This document shows, one piece after another, positions 18,381 to 27,268 of a DNA stretch of 64,000 nucleotides. The notes under the pieces were generated by a model that was not told where the DNA came from, did not search any database, and saw only the letters and a program-made list of their open reading frames with translations. This DNA comes from Fibrobacterota bacterium. GTDB taxonomy: Bacteria; Fibrobacterota; Chitinivibrionia; Chitinivibrionales; Chitinispirillaceae. The position numbers were made by a program, and so were the translations under genes. The stretch lies in NCBI GenBank assembly GCA_023436205.1, contig JAEZKC010000116.1, positions 1 through 64,000 of the forward strand, written 5' to 3'. Numbering within the stretch: the first letter of the stretch is position 1; every line of letters starts with the position of its first letter.

Positions 18381-19768
18381 CAAAAACCCTCAAACACCCT
18401 TTCCAGACGCACACCTCTAGACCCCTTGAGCAGTACCGTTTCACCGGCTTTAAGCCAGGAGCGGGACACATCTAAAGCCCTGTCTGCATCATCCACTTGC
18501 ATAATTTTTCTGGAAGGCAACCCAGACTTCATCGCTCCCTGAGCAATGAATGATGCATATTTTCCGACTGCCATAATCTTTTGCACATCAGATTTCACCA
18601 GTTCTTCACCCAGCTTTATATGCAGCTTAGCGGAGTACTGCTCAAGTTCAAACATATCGCCCACAATGGCCACTCTGGATTTCTTATCTGGAGTTATATC
18701 CGCAAGATATCTTACCGCATGGCTCATTGATGAGGGATTGGCATTATAACAGTCTACAATGAAATTCACACCTTTTTTCTGTTCGAGCATACCCCGAAGC
18801 GAAACCGGCTTAAGAGCGGAAATTGCCTCCTGAATCAGATCCAGAGGAACTCTGCATCTTCTTGCGATGTAAATGGCAGGCAATACGCCATAAAGAAAAT
18901 GACGCCCGGGCATCCTTAACTCGAATGGAACGCCATCCACAGAGAATGTTACACTCTTCTCCGATACTAGAATATCTCTGGCACGTATATCACATTTTGA
19001 TCCGGTACCGAACAGAACCGTTTTCAGATTCCGGTCTTTCGCTCCCTTAACAAGGCGGGAGTCGTCTCCGTTAAGCAACATGAAACCATCTTTGCTTAAG
19101 CCATCAGCAATTTCAAATTTAGCCTCTGTTGTTTTCTCAAGCGAACCGAACAAACCGACATGCGCATACCCGATATTTGTGATTACCGCAATATCCGGAG
19201 CTGCAATAAGTGAAAGCGGATGAATTTCACCGACATGATTTGCACCCATTTCAATGACGCCAGCCCATTCATCACCATCAAATTTCAATAAACTCAGTGG
19301 TACGCCAATGTGGTTATTCCAATTTGTATACGTTTCCCCAACTTTAATGACCTGCTTGAGAACTGAAGAGATAAAACTTCTGGTAGTGGTCTTTCCATTA
19401 GAACCGGTGATCCCCACAACCAGTAATCCCATCTCTTTTCTATATCGGGCAGCCATTTTCTGTACTGCCTTAAGCGTGTCTGAAACGACAATGCATTTCT
19501 TGTGGAATTTTTCAGGAATCAGTTTGAGCCCCTTGCGATCCACAATTGCAGTTACAGCACCTTTTTCAAAAGCAGATTGCACATATTTGTGGCCGTCATC
19601 ATTCTCTGAACGCAGTGCCACAAAGGCATCGCCTGTCGCCACTTTTCTTGAATCATTCCAGACCGTCTTTACTTTTTTCTTTTTAGCCGATTCAGAAAGA
19701 AGAGAGTTTCCCTTACCCCATTCTACAAGTGAACCGACAGTAAGAGGTGTTGATGATTTATGAGCCAT
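18380..19768 (-). CDS. murF: UDP-MurNAc-tripeptide--D-alanyl-D-alanine ligase MurF
   Basis: Adds D-Ala-D-Ala to complete the cytoplasmic pentapeptide precursor. The protein (462 residues from the chosen start) has the P-loop TGSNGKTTT, EMGANHVGEI, the TNIGYAHVGLFGS motif and NANPSSM. Several Met codons lie close together; the ATG at 19768 is chosen because it overlaps the murE end by only 11 nt and has GGA upstream, but starts at 19777 or 19792 are possible. Confidence 0.96.
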   Translation of the reverse strand: MAHKSSTPLTVGSLVEWGKGNSLLSESAKKKKVKTVWNDSRKVATGDAFVALRSENDDGHKYVQSAFEKGAVTAIVDRKGLKLIPEKFHKKCIVVSDTLKAVQKMAARYRKEMGLLVVGITGSNGKTTTRSFISSVLKQVIKVGETYTNWNNHIGVPLSLLKFDGDEWAGVIEMGANHVGEIHPLSLIAAPDIAVITNIGYAHVGLFGSLEKTTEAKFEIADGLSKDGFMLLNGDDSRLVKGAKDRNLKTVLFGTGSKCDIRARDILVSEKSVTFSVDGVPFELRMPGRHFLYGVLPAIYIARRCRVPLDLIQEAISALKPVSLRGMLEQKKGVNFIVDCYNANPSSMSHAVRYLADITPDKKSRVAIVGDMFELEQYSAKLHIKLGEELVKSDVQKIMAVGKYASFIAQGAMKSGLPSRKIMQVDDADRALDVSRSWLKAGETVLLKGSRGVRLERVFEGF

Positions 19769-21245
19769 GTTTTCCATTCTCCATCTCTGCAAAAGCCTGC
19801 ATTACAACTTCTTTATCATTAAAATGGTGACGGACACCACTTATCTCCTGATAAGTCTCGTGCCCTTTTCCGGCAATCACAATACAATCTCCTGGACGAG
19901 CAATTCTGATTGCACAAAGAATTGCCTCTTTTCGATCGGCAATTACTGTATGAGGGAAATCAAGCGGCATCCCTTTAAGAATCTCATTTAGTATAGTTTC
20001 AGGTTTTTCGGAACGAGGATTATCACTTGTAACCACAGCCTCATCGCAGTTTTCAGCCACGGCCTGAGCCATAAGGGGACGTTTGCCCCTATCTCGATCT
20101 CCACCGCATCCAAAAACACATATTAGGCGTCCATTGGTCAAAGGACGAGAGGTCTGAAGCACGTTGACCAATGCATCCGGCGTATGTGCATAATCAACCA
20201 GCACAGTAAATTCGGCATCAATCAGAACTCGATCCATTCTCCCCGGAACAGTTTCCACTAAACTAAATGCTTTCTGAATCGTTTCAGCATCCACTTTCAA
20301 AGCAACAGCTCCGGCAACCATAGCTGTCATGTTGTAAACATTAAAAAAACCCTTTAAAATGCTGCTGAAACTGTATACGCGGCCTCTAATTTCCAGATCC
20401 ACCCGACAGCCATCCCAATCGCAATTCCAGTTTACAATTTTAACCTGGGCATCCTGATTTCTTCCATAGCTGACGATTTCCTCATCATCAGCAAGTTCCC
20501 GGTACAGCCTACTACCGTATGGATCATCAATGTTTACTACCCCAGCACCGCCCTGCTTTATGTAATCCCTGAAGAGGAGCTTTTTGGCGGAGTAATAGTC
20601 CTCCATAGTTTTATGAAAATCCAGATGGTCCTGTGTGAGATTTGTCCAGACAGCCAGATCATAATGAAGGCCAGTTACACGCTGAAGAGAAAGCGAATGA
20701 GAAGAAACTTCCATCACCAGACTTTTAGGTTTCGAAACAGCCCTACCCACCATTCGGAAGACGTCAAGCGCTTCGGGGGTTGTGTGTGTCGCATCAACTT
20801 TTTCACTCCCCATAGCGAATTCGACTGTTCCGAACATCCATGAGAAAGCATTTCCATGTAGAACATCGAATAATTTCTTATACAGGTGGGCGGTAGTAGT
20901 CTTACCATTAGTACCAGTAATCCCCACTAAAGCCATGCTCGAAAGATCGATCTTCCAAAAAGTCCGGCCCAAAACACCAAGCGCGGCCCTGATCTGAGAT
21001 ACCTGGGCCCAAGGCACGTTAAGTGCATCATGCCTGTTTTCAGAAATTATTGCAGCCGCACCAGTCTTTATAGCCTGCTCAATGAAAGCATCTCCATTAG
21101 TTTTCAATCCAGGAACAGCAACATATAAAGCTCCCGGAGTCACTTTTCTGGAATCATACACGATATCAGAGATGCCGGGGTCACCATTTCCACCTTTATT
21201 TACCAGATTCAATCTGGAAGCGGCAAGCAGTTCACTAAATCTCAT
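19758..21245 (-). CDS. murE: UDP-MurNAc-tripeptide synthetase MurE (meso-DAP type)
   Basis: Adds the third stem residue. The 495-residue protein has the P-loop TGTNGKTTT, the substrate loop THTTPEALDV, and VDYAHTPDAL. The DNPR motif in its C-terminal domain is the one linked to meso-diaminopimelate specificity, which points to DAP-type peptidoglycan. AAGGGA lies 5 nt before the ATG. It starts 49 nt after ftsI. Confidence 0.97.
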   Translation of the reverse strand: MRFSELLAASRLNLVNKGGNGDPGISDIVYDSRKVTPGALYVAVPGLKTNGDAFIEQAIKTGAAAIISENRHDALNVPWAQVSQIRAALGVLGRTFWKIDLSSMALVGITGTNGKTTTAHLYKKLFDVLHGNAFSWMFGTVEFAMGSEKVDATHTTPEALDVFRMVGRAVSKPKSLVMEVSSHSLSLQRVTGLHYDLAVWTNLTQDHLDFHKTMEDYYSAKKLLFRDYIKQGGAGVVNIDDPYGSRLYRELADDEEIVSYGRNQDAQVKIVNWNCDWDGCRVDLEIRGRVYSFSSILKGFFNVYNMTAMVAGAVALKVDAETIQKAFSLVETVPGRMDRVLIDAEFTVLVDYAHTPDALVNVLQTSRPLTNGRLICVFGCGGDRDRGKRPLMAQAVAENCDEAVVTSDNPRSEKPETILNEILKGMPLDFPHTVIADRKEAILCAIRIARPGDCIVIAGKGHETYQEISGVRHHFNDKEVVMQAFAEMENGKHGS

Positions 21246-21294
21246 GACGGTCCCTTTTTGAAGAGGATTTCTGAGTTCGCTCCGGCGGTAAACA

Positions 21295-23112
21295 TTATTT
21301 CAAAGCCCCCTCATACGAACAGAAAAGGGTGCAGACCTGAGCAGGTTTCCACTCTCTTCCCGGAGCAGGACTTTGCCGACGAACCGTGCCACTTCCCACC
21401 GCAAAAACTTCGAATCCCTTAAGATTAAGATTATTAAAGGCATCTCTCATATCTTTTCCGATACAATCTGGAATAAAAGGGTGAGCACTATCCGGCACTA
21501 AAACTGAGTCTTTCGAAAAAACGCTAACACTACTCCTTACTTCGGATGAGTCCTTCGAAACCACATAAGCTGGTTTGTCAAGAATCTTTTCAGCAAATTC
21601 AAGCTGAGGATGGCTCAATACCTGACTCATAATTTTTTGGAAGGCAGGAGCAGCAACAGTTCCGCCCCCGGTCTCTCCGACAGGTTCATCGATGACAATA
21701 CCACAGAGAAGAACCGGATCATCTGCAGGCAGAAAACCAATAAAAGAAGACCAGTGCTTGTTTCTGGAATAACCACCCGCATCCGGCTTCCTACTGGTAC
21801 CGGTTTTACCTGCAACAGCCACACCGGAGATGATGGCATGCTTTCCAGTTCCATTATCTACTACTTCCTTGAGCATGCGGCGGAGCTTTACAACCACATC
21901 TCCAGAGATTACTTTGCGCACTGGTTTTGAAGCAGATTTCTGAATCACAACTCCGTTTTTATTCACCACTTTTTCGTAGATTGTAGGAGTAACGAGAACT
22001 CCACCGTTAGCAACACATGCAAACGGCAACATCATCTGCAGAAACGTTGAGGAGACCTCATGACCCATGGCCATAGTAACTCTGGTTCTGCCGGACCAGG
22101 CACTCACCGGATGAAGAATACCTTCTTCTTCTCCGGGAAGTTCAATCCCCGTTTTGGACCCGAAGCCGAAATCTCTTGCATACCTGTAAAAAAGCTGATT
22201 TGAAAAAGTGTTGGCTATCTGAGCGAAACAGACGTTACTCGAAACAGCCATAGCCTGCGTAAAGGTTATGATTTTCTGAGGAGAGACATCTCTTATAACC
22301 TGATTGTATATCTCAAAAATACCATTATTTCCATCGATTAAATCCTGCTCTTTAAAGAGCTTTTCCTGGAGTGCGACAGATGCTGTCACAACCTTAAAAG
22401 TTGACCCCGGCTCATAGACTGTGCTGATGCACCTGTTCCTTCTTTCGTCAAGAGAATACATATATGAGACATTTGGATTGAAGGAGGGCTCGTTAGCCAT
22501 GGCAAGAATCTTACCGTTGTACGGATCCATGACAATGCACATAGCTCCTCGCGCCTGCAGAGAAACAACCGTTTGCTTAAGTACAGTCTGCACGATTTTT
22601 TGAAGATCCGAATCGATTGTCAAATACACATCAGATCCATCAAGTGGTTCTTTCTGAGGGAGCCCAATCTTCTTATATGTTCTTCTTCTTCCATCTTTCT
22701 GAATCATCTCCCAGCCATCTTCGCCCCGCAAGTAGGAATCAAATGCGAATTCAGCTCCTCCCAATCCGTATCCGTCGCTACCGATATACCCTAGAACAGG
22801 GCCGCAAACATCTCCTGCGGGATAAATACGTTGAAGGATAGCTTTTTTCCCCTTTTCACCCTCAATCCCCAGAACCTGAGTACTCATTGCCAGTTTACCG
22901 GGAATACTTGAGGCCAGAATGACCCCTTTGCGGTCACGAATGCAACCTCTTTTAGCATTTATAATTCGTCGCTGCTGAGCCTGGCTTTTACTTCTAAGAG
23001 CATACTTTTTACCATCGATGATCTGAACAACAAACAGTCTGGTCACTACGGCAGTTCCAAACAGACCAAGGACAACGCACACAAAAATCACACGTATCCG
23101 AAACTGATTCAT
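21295..23112 (-). CDS. ftsI: Septal transpeptidase FtsI (PBP3) with C-terminal PASTA domain
   Basis: A class B penicillin-binding protein that crosslinks septal peptidoglycan. The 605-residue protein has one N-terminal membrane anchor (about 8-30), a dimerisation/pedestal domain and a transpeptidase domain with STFK (nucleophile Ser237), SSN (291-293) and KTG (436-438). The last 65 or so residues (from about 540) look like one PASTA domain, as in Firmicute-type PBP2x or SpoVD rather than E. coli FtsI. It lies 1 nt after the ftsL-like gene. Confidence 0.95.
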   Translation of the reverse strand: MNQFRIRVIFVCVVLGLFGTAVVTRLFVVQIIDGKKYALRSKSQAQQRRIINAKRGCIRDRKGVILASSIPGKLAMSTQVLGIEGEKGKKAILQRIYPAGDVCGPVLGYIGSDGYGLGGAEFAFDSYLRGEDGWEMIQKDGRRRTYKKIGLPQKEPLDGSDVYLTIDSDLQKIVQTVLKQTVVSLQARGAMCIVMDPYNGKILAMANEPSFNPNVSYMYSLDERRNRCISTVYEPGSTFKVVTASVALQEKLFKEQDLIDGNNGIFEIYNQVIRDVSPQKIITFTQAMAVSSNVCFAQIANTFSNQLFYRYARDFGFGSKTGIELPGEEEGILHPVSAWSGRTRVTMAMGHEVSSTFLQMMLPFACVANGGVLVTPTIYEKVVNKNGVVIQKSASKPVRKVISGDVVVKLRRMLKEVVDNGTGKHAIISGVAVAGKTGTSRKPDAGGYSRNKHWSSFIGFLPADDPVLLCGIVIDEPVGETGGGTVAAPAFQKIMSQVLSHPQLEFAEKILDKPAYVVSKDSSEVRSSVSVFSKDSVLVPDSAHPFIPDCIGKDMRDAFNNLNLKGFEVFAVGSGTVRRQSPAPGREWKPAQVCTLFCSYEGALK

Positions 23113-23113
23113 A

Positions 23114-23503
23114 CTACCCTTTTTCCCCTACAAGCGCTCGTTTAACAAACGCAAACAGATTACTAAAGCTGCTTCCATTGCCGGATTGAACCTGTCCGCA
23201 ATGAACAATGACAATCTGGTCTGAAACCGGATAACTCAGCCCCAGAGTGGTCTGGGCAATGTTCTGAATTCTTTCGGTAGTGGAGAGCTGCTCACACTGC
23301 AACTTAAGAGAGGCGATTTCCCGATCAAGCACGGAGAGAGAATCAGACATACTCTCAAGACTTATGGAGAGCTGGTTTATATACGACTGTTTCCAAACCA
23401 GTACCAATGGACCAGCCATAATTACTGCCAGAAGCGCCAGGCCGATAAGCATAAAGCGGAAACGAATTACCGGAGCACTGTTTTTTTCTCTTTTTTCTCT
23501 CAT
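23114..23503 (-). CDS. ftsL: FtsL-like bitopic division protein
   Basis: A 129-residue protein with a short basic N-terminus, one membrane segment (about 17-36) and a coiled-coil-like periplasmic stretch (about 42-80, QLSISLESMSDSLSVLDREI...), ending in a variable tail. FtsL is poorly conserved in sequence; the call rests on size, topology and its place between rsmH and ftsI, where FtsL is found in most dcw clusters. It overlaps rsmH by 4 nt. Confidence 0.8.
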   Translation of the reverse strand: MREKREKNSAPVIRFRFMLIGLALLAVIMAGPLVLVWKQSYINQLSISLESMSDSLSVLDREIASLKLQCEQLSTTERIQNIAQTTLGLSYPVSDQIVIVHCGQVQSGNGSSFSNLFAFVKRALVGEKG

Positions 23504-24447
23504 TTCAATGGTACCTCCGTACGCTCAGCCACTCTCAAACGGGCACTGCGGGCTCTGGGGTTTGCCTTGATTTCCTCATCGGCAGCTCTGACAGCCTTGC
23601 GGGTTACGCGTTTAAGCAGCACAGGTTTATGACATGTGCACATGGGAAAATCAGGTGGACAGATGCAAGGTTCCTCGGCTGATCGCATGAACTCCTTGAC
23701 AATTCTGTCTTCAAGGGAGTGATAACTGATCACAGCCACACGCCCCCCGGGGCTTAAAAATTTCAGTGCCTTTGAAAGAAATATGGTGAGCTGCTCCAGT
23801 TCCCCGTTAACCGCGATGCGTAAAGCCTGGAAAAGCTTTGCATATACCTGAATTTTCACATGGCTGCCATATTCGCCTTCGATACAGGCTTTCAAATCCG
23901 CTGAAGTGTTCAAATCGTTAGTCTTGAGATACTTTTTAATAGTATGAGCCATCCGGTCAGAGTTTCGTATCTCACCGTAATCAGCCAGAATTTCTGACAA
24001 TTGCTCTTCGTCTGAATTGTAAATTAGATCCCTCGCTGTCAGAGGCTGGCTCTGATCCATTCTCATATCCAGGGCGGCATCCTGCATATAGGAGAACCCC
24101 CGCTCTGCAGCATCGATCTGTTTTGAAGAAACCCCAAGATCCAGAAGAATACCATCAACCTTCCCGATTGCATATTTATCTAGAATACTGTCGAAATCGG
24201 AAAATCTGGACTGTTCAAGAATTATTGAAACCAGATTGCGGTGATAACCGTTTTTCTGAAAATTTTCAATAGCCTGCCGATCTCTGTCGAGACCGATAAT
24301 TTTACCGCCATCGAAAAGCCGATCGGCAATTGCTCTGAAATGTCCGCCTCCACCCAAAGTGCCATCAATATAGACCCCATGGGGCTTTATCGACAAAAGA
24401 TCAAGCACCTCACGAAGCAAAACCGGAACATGATAGGTTTGCTGCAT
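23500..24447 (-). CDS. rsmH: 16S rRNA (cytosine-1402-N4)-methyltransferase RsmH
   Basis: Methylates C1402 in the ribosomal P site (formerly MraW). The 315-residue protein has HVPVLLREVLDLL, the SAM-binding DGTLGGGGHFRAI, LDLGVSSKQID and the SYHSLEDRIVKEF motif. The ATG at 24447 shares one base with the mraZ stop codon (TGATG), so it is probably translationally coupled to mraZ; a GTG one codon upstream is possible. Confidence 0.97.
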   Translation of the reverse strand: MQQTYHVPVLLREVLDLLSIKPHGVYIDGTLGGGGHFRAIADRLFDGGKIIGLDRDRQAIENFQKNGYHRNLVSIILEQSRFSDFDSILDKYAIGKVDGILLDLGVSSKQIDAAERGFSYMQDAALDMRMDQSQPLTARDLIYNSDEEQLSEILADYGEIRNSDRMAHTIKKYLKTNDLNTSADLKACIEGEYGSHVKIQVYAKLFQALRIAVNGELEQLTIFLSKALKFLSPGGRVAVISYHSLEDRIVKEFMRSAEEPCICPPDFPMCTCHKPVLLKRVTRKAVRAADEEIKANPRARSARLRVAERTEVPLK

Positions 24448-24899
24448 CACTTCTGCGCCATTCCCACTTCGACGGATTGGAAAAAAACCTCATCGAAATC
24501 ATCGGCTGTTCCCAGATATTCCTCATAGCGGGCAGTATCCCACAATTCCAGATAGGTAGCCTGCCCCACCAAGGTTACATCCTTGGTTATGCCTGCAACG
24601 TTCATTTGAGCTGAGCTAAGAGTTATTCTTCCCTGGCCATCGAGTGTGGAGTCGCTGAGGATGCTGAACAGTAGACGCTTATGGCGGAGAGTCTGAGGTG
24701 TTTCCGGGCGGCTGGCCAGTTCGGATTCATAGGTATCCCAAAGATCTTTGGGGTAGGCTCTGAGGCAGTTGGATGGACCGCGCACAATAACAAACGTCTC
24801 CTCAGCTTCAGGACACAGTGCCTTCCGGAACTTGGCCGGAATATTCACCCTTCCCTTGGCATCGATGGAGTAGTCGTATCTGCCGCGAAACCGACTCAT
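24447..24899 (-). CDS. mraZ: Transcriptional regulator MraZ
   Basis: A ring-forming AbrB-fold DNA-binding protein that controls the dcw operon it heads. The 150-residue protein has two SpoVT/AbrB-like repeats, each with the DxKGR or DGQGR turn (IDAKGRVNIPAKFR and LDGQGRITL). The ATG at 24899 follows GGGAG by 6 nt. That ribosome site lies inside the MraZ box array, so binding could affect both transcription and translation. Confidence 0.96.
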   Translation of the reverse strand: MSRFRGRYDYSIDAKGRVNIPAKFRKALCPEAEETFVIVRGPSNCLRAYPKDLWDTYESELASRPETPQTLRHKRLLFSILSDSTLDGQGRITLSSAQMNVAGITKDVTLVGQATYLELWDTARYEEYLGTADDFDEVFFQSVEVGMAQK

Positions 24900-24906
24900 C
24901 ACAATC

Positions 24907-24942
24907 TCCCACCATTACCCACAATTACACACATTTTCCCCT
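24907..24942 (-). promoter_or_regulatory. MraZ box array
   Basis: On the minus strand, TGGG occurs at 24921-24918 and 24911-24908, with degenerate copies TGTG (24931-24928) and GGGG (24941-24938), all at an exact 10-nt period. This matches the described MraZ operator, a set of TGGGN repeats spaced by 5 nt. The array lies just after the predicted transcription start. Confidence 0.75.
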
Positions 24943-24943
24943 T

Positions 24944-24972
24944 AGAATACTATTTAGAGTGGATAGAGTCAA
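24944..24972 (-). promoter_or_regulatory. sigma70-type promoter of the dcw operon
   Basis: The minus strand has TTGACT (24972-24967), a 17-nt spacer and TATTCT (24949-24944), with an A/T-rich tract upstream. The start would fall inside the MraZ boxes, about 35 nt before mraZ. Confidence 0.75.
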
Positions 24973-25186
24973 GTTTTTTTTATTTTCAATCCGATTCGAT
25001 CTCAGCTATACCCTGACAGCATCAAAATCCGTTAGATTTAAGTGAATTCAGCTTTGGCAAGGCGGAGATGAAATGTGGAATAGCAGCTTTGTGGGGCCGT
25101 AATTAAAGGGGAATGGAACTTAACCGTTACCGATATCCATAGAATGCATTGAAAGCGGATGTTTTTTCGTGGCGATAGGGCATAAA

Positions 25187-25210
25187 TAGAAAAGGGAGCA
25201 ATGGCCCCCT
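25187..25210 (-). terminator. Rho-independent terminator after the coiled-coil membrane protein
   Basis: On the minus strand a 7-bp stem (AGGGGGC/GCTCCCT, one G-U) with a 4-nt loop is followed by TTTCTATTT, 21 nt after the stop codon at 25232. Confidence 0.6.
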
Positions 25211-25231
25211 AGTAAACCTTGATCAACCAGA

Positions 25232-25759
25232 TCAACCCATTTTGGAGATGTCTATTTCTGCAGTATCATCAAAGTTGGAGGGGTTGAGAAAGCGAGTATC
25301 CTCGAAGAGCCGCAAACTCTTTTTACCCTGAGATTCCTTTTTCTGATCATTTTCTTCACTGAGCAGTTTTCTAAGTCGAGACCTCAGAGAATAGTTCTCA
25401 CTCAAAATAACATCATATTCTCTATGGAGTTCAGCCAAATTACGTTTCAACTCAGCTGCATCTTCAGATCTGGCATGTCCGTTATCCACAAAGCGATCGA
25501 TTGATTTCTGTTGATGACTAATGGATTGTGTTATATATGTAATGGAGTTCTCCAGCTCTGAAAGCCGCTTTTCAAGCTCTTTTACTGGTTTTTCTGGAGT
25601 GGAGCTGAAATGATGTGCACCACTGTTGAACTGCTTAACTTGGCGGCTCAGATCAGAACCATTACTGTCCAGAGGCCGTTTCTGAAGCAGATAAACCACC
25701 AGAAATATAAAAACCCCAAGCGCCACAACCGGAAGAAGCCACAATAATTCTATACCCAT
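25232..25759 (-). CDS. Membrane-anchored coiled-coil protein, hypothetical
   Basis: No recognised family. The 175-residue product has one N-terminal membrane helix (about 3-25) followed by a charged soluble part with predicted coiled-coil stretches (about 60-90, PVKELEKRLSELENSITYI..., and 105-140). It is monocistronic: its terminator follows and a divergent phosphohexomutase gene lies upstream. It sits beside the dcw cluster but is separated from it by about 260 nt containing the dcw promoter, so a link to division is only a guess. Confidence 0.75.
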   Translation of the reverse strand: MGIELLWLLPVVALGVFIFLVVYLLQKRPLDSNGSDLSRQVKQFNSGAHHFSSTPEKPVKELEKRLSELENSITYITQSISHQQKSIDRFVDNGHARSEDAAELKRNLAELHREYDVILSENYSLRSRLRKLLSEENDQKKESQGKKSLRLFEDTRFLNPSNFDDTAEIDISKMG

Positions 25760-25901
25760 ATACCACTCCGATTCAACTGGATACTCTTTCTATATTATAT
25801 TACCTTATATGATGAGTATTTCAATATAATTCTGGATTGAGGCAGATCACAATCCAAGTTCTGCCAAGAAAAATATCACCTGCACACACCAGGAGCTTAA
25901 A

Positions 25902-27254
25902 ATGAGTGGTTTACCTATAATGTCAGTGTCGGGAATAAGAGGGAAAGTTGGAGAAACACTGAACGAGATGTTTGTTTCGCGCATAGCCTTTCTTCAAACC
26001 AGGCTCTCAGGCAAGGGGACAGTCATAATTGGACGAGACACTCGTCCTTCGGGAAAAGCGATGATGCAGGCTGCCTGCCGTGGAATTAGAGCGGCCGGAG
26101 GAAAACCGGTGGATATAGGCATAGCCCCTACTCCCACCACCTGCATAGCAGTTGAAGAATTAAAAGCGTGCTGCGGGATAATTATCACCGCAAGCCATAA
26201 CCCGCTTCCCTATAATGGTTACAAAATGGTGCATGGTTCAGGGAGACTTTTCAGGGGTGAAGAGTGTGAAAAGGTGTATGAGGAGTATCGAAAGGGAGAT
26301 TACCCAAGCGATACCAAACTTCTCAGTTATAGCGATCAGCCTGAGGAGGTAGTTGATGCCTCAGCCATTCACATCAACCGCATTCTCGCGAAAATTGACA
26401 CAGATCTAGTAAAGTCCAGGAAATTAAATGTGGCAGTTGATTCGATTAACGGAGCAGCCGGAGCTGTTTTCCCCAAGCTTCTTGAAAAAATGGGAGTGGT
26501 CTGGACTGGTGTTCACAACAAGCTCGATGGAGATTTTGTTCACAATCCGGAGCCTCGCCCGGAGCATTTGGGAGATCTTTCCTCCCTTCTTAAGAGCAGG
26601 AGTGACTTCTGGGGCGGACTTGTTTTCGACCCTGATGCAGACCGCCTTGCCACCATGGGTGAAAATGGTGAAGACATATCAGAAGAGATGACACTCGTCT
26701 TTGCGCTCGAAAACATTCTCTCCAAAGTAAAATCCGATGTGGCAACCAATCTTTCCACATCCATGCTGATAGATGATGTAGCGCAAAAATTCGATATGAA
26801 AGTGTTCCGCACTAAGATCGGGGAAGCCAACGTAGTGGAGGGAATGCAGAAAAACAGCTGCAGAATAGGTGGAGAAGGCAATGGTGGATTAATCTACCCG
26901 GAAATATCCACAGTGCGGGATGGTTTGGCAGCAATGGCGGTCATTATAGAACTGATGGCCAAAAGAGAAAAGAAACTGTCACAACTTGCTTCTGAATGGC
27001 CCACCTATTTCATTGTAAAGGAAAAAATTTCCTGTGATGGCATTAATCCTTCCGAACTGATCCAAAAACTGACCAGTTCATTTAAGAGCGAAAAAACAGA
27101 CCTCACCGATGGCCTGAAAATCATTAGAGATTACGGATGGGTCCACCTTAGAGCTTCCAATACCGAGCCGATTATCCGTTGCTATGCTGAAGCGCGTTCA
27201 GAAGATCTTGCAAAACAACTGGCCGAGATGGTGATGACAGAGGCCTGCAAATAG
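25902..27254 (+). CDS. Phosphohexomutase (phosphoglucosamine/phosphomannomutase family)
   Basis: A 450-residue alpha-D-phosphohexomutase that moves phosphate between C1 and C6 of a hexose phosphate. The active Ser is in TASHNP (about residue 98), the metal loop is DPDADR, the sugar-recognition loop is GEGNGG, and the phosphate site is RASNTEPIIR. The GEGNGG loop and the N-terminal SVSGIRGK resemble the GlmM/PMM group often seen in archaea and some bacteria rather than E. coli GlmM (GEQSGH). A role in UDP-GlcNAc supply fits its place beside cell wall genes, but substrate cannot be read from the sequence. AGGAG lies upstream. Confidence 0.9.
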   Translation: MSGLPIMSVSGIRGKVGETLNEMFVSRIAFLQTRLSGKGTVIIGRDTRPSGKAMMQAACRGIRAAGGKPVDIGIAPTPTTCIAVEELKACCGIIITASHNPLPYNGYKMVHGSGRLFRGEECEKVYEEYRKGDYPSDTKLLSYSDQPEEVVDASAIHINRILAKIDTDLVKSRKLNVAVDSINGAAGAVFPKLLEKMGVVWTGVHNKLDGDFVHNPEPRPEHLGDLSSLLKSRSDFWGGLVFDPDADRLATMGENGEDISEEMTLVFALENILSKVKSDVATNLSTSMLIDDVAQKFDMKVFRTKIGEANVVEGMQKNSCRIGGEGNGGLIYPEISTVRDGLAAMAVIIELMAKREKKLSQLASEWPTYFIVKEKISCDGINPSELIQKLTSSFKSEKTDLTDGLKIIRDYGWVHLRASNTEPIIRCYAEARSEDLAKQLAEMVMTEACK

Positions 27255-27268
27255 AACGGAGAAACCAA

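Noticed and set aside
25760..25901. Divergent promoter candidates between the coiled-coil protein and the phosphohexomutase
   Set aside because: TATAAT-like boxes occur on both strands, but no -35 at a good spacing (the best has a 19-nt spacer).
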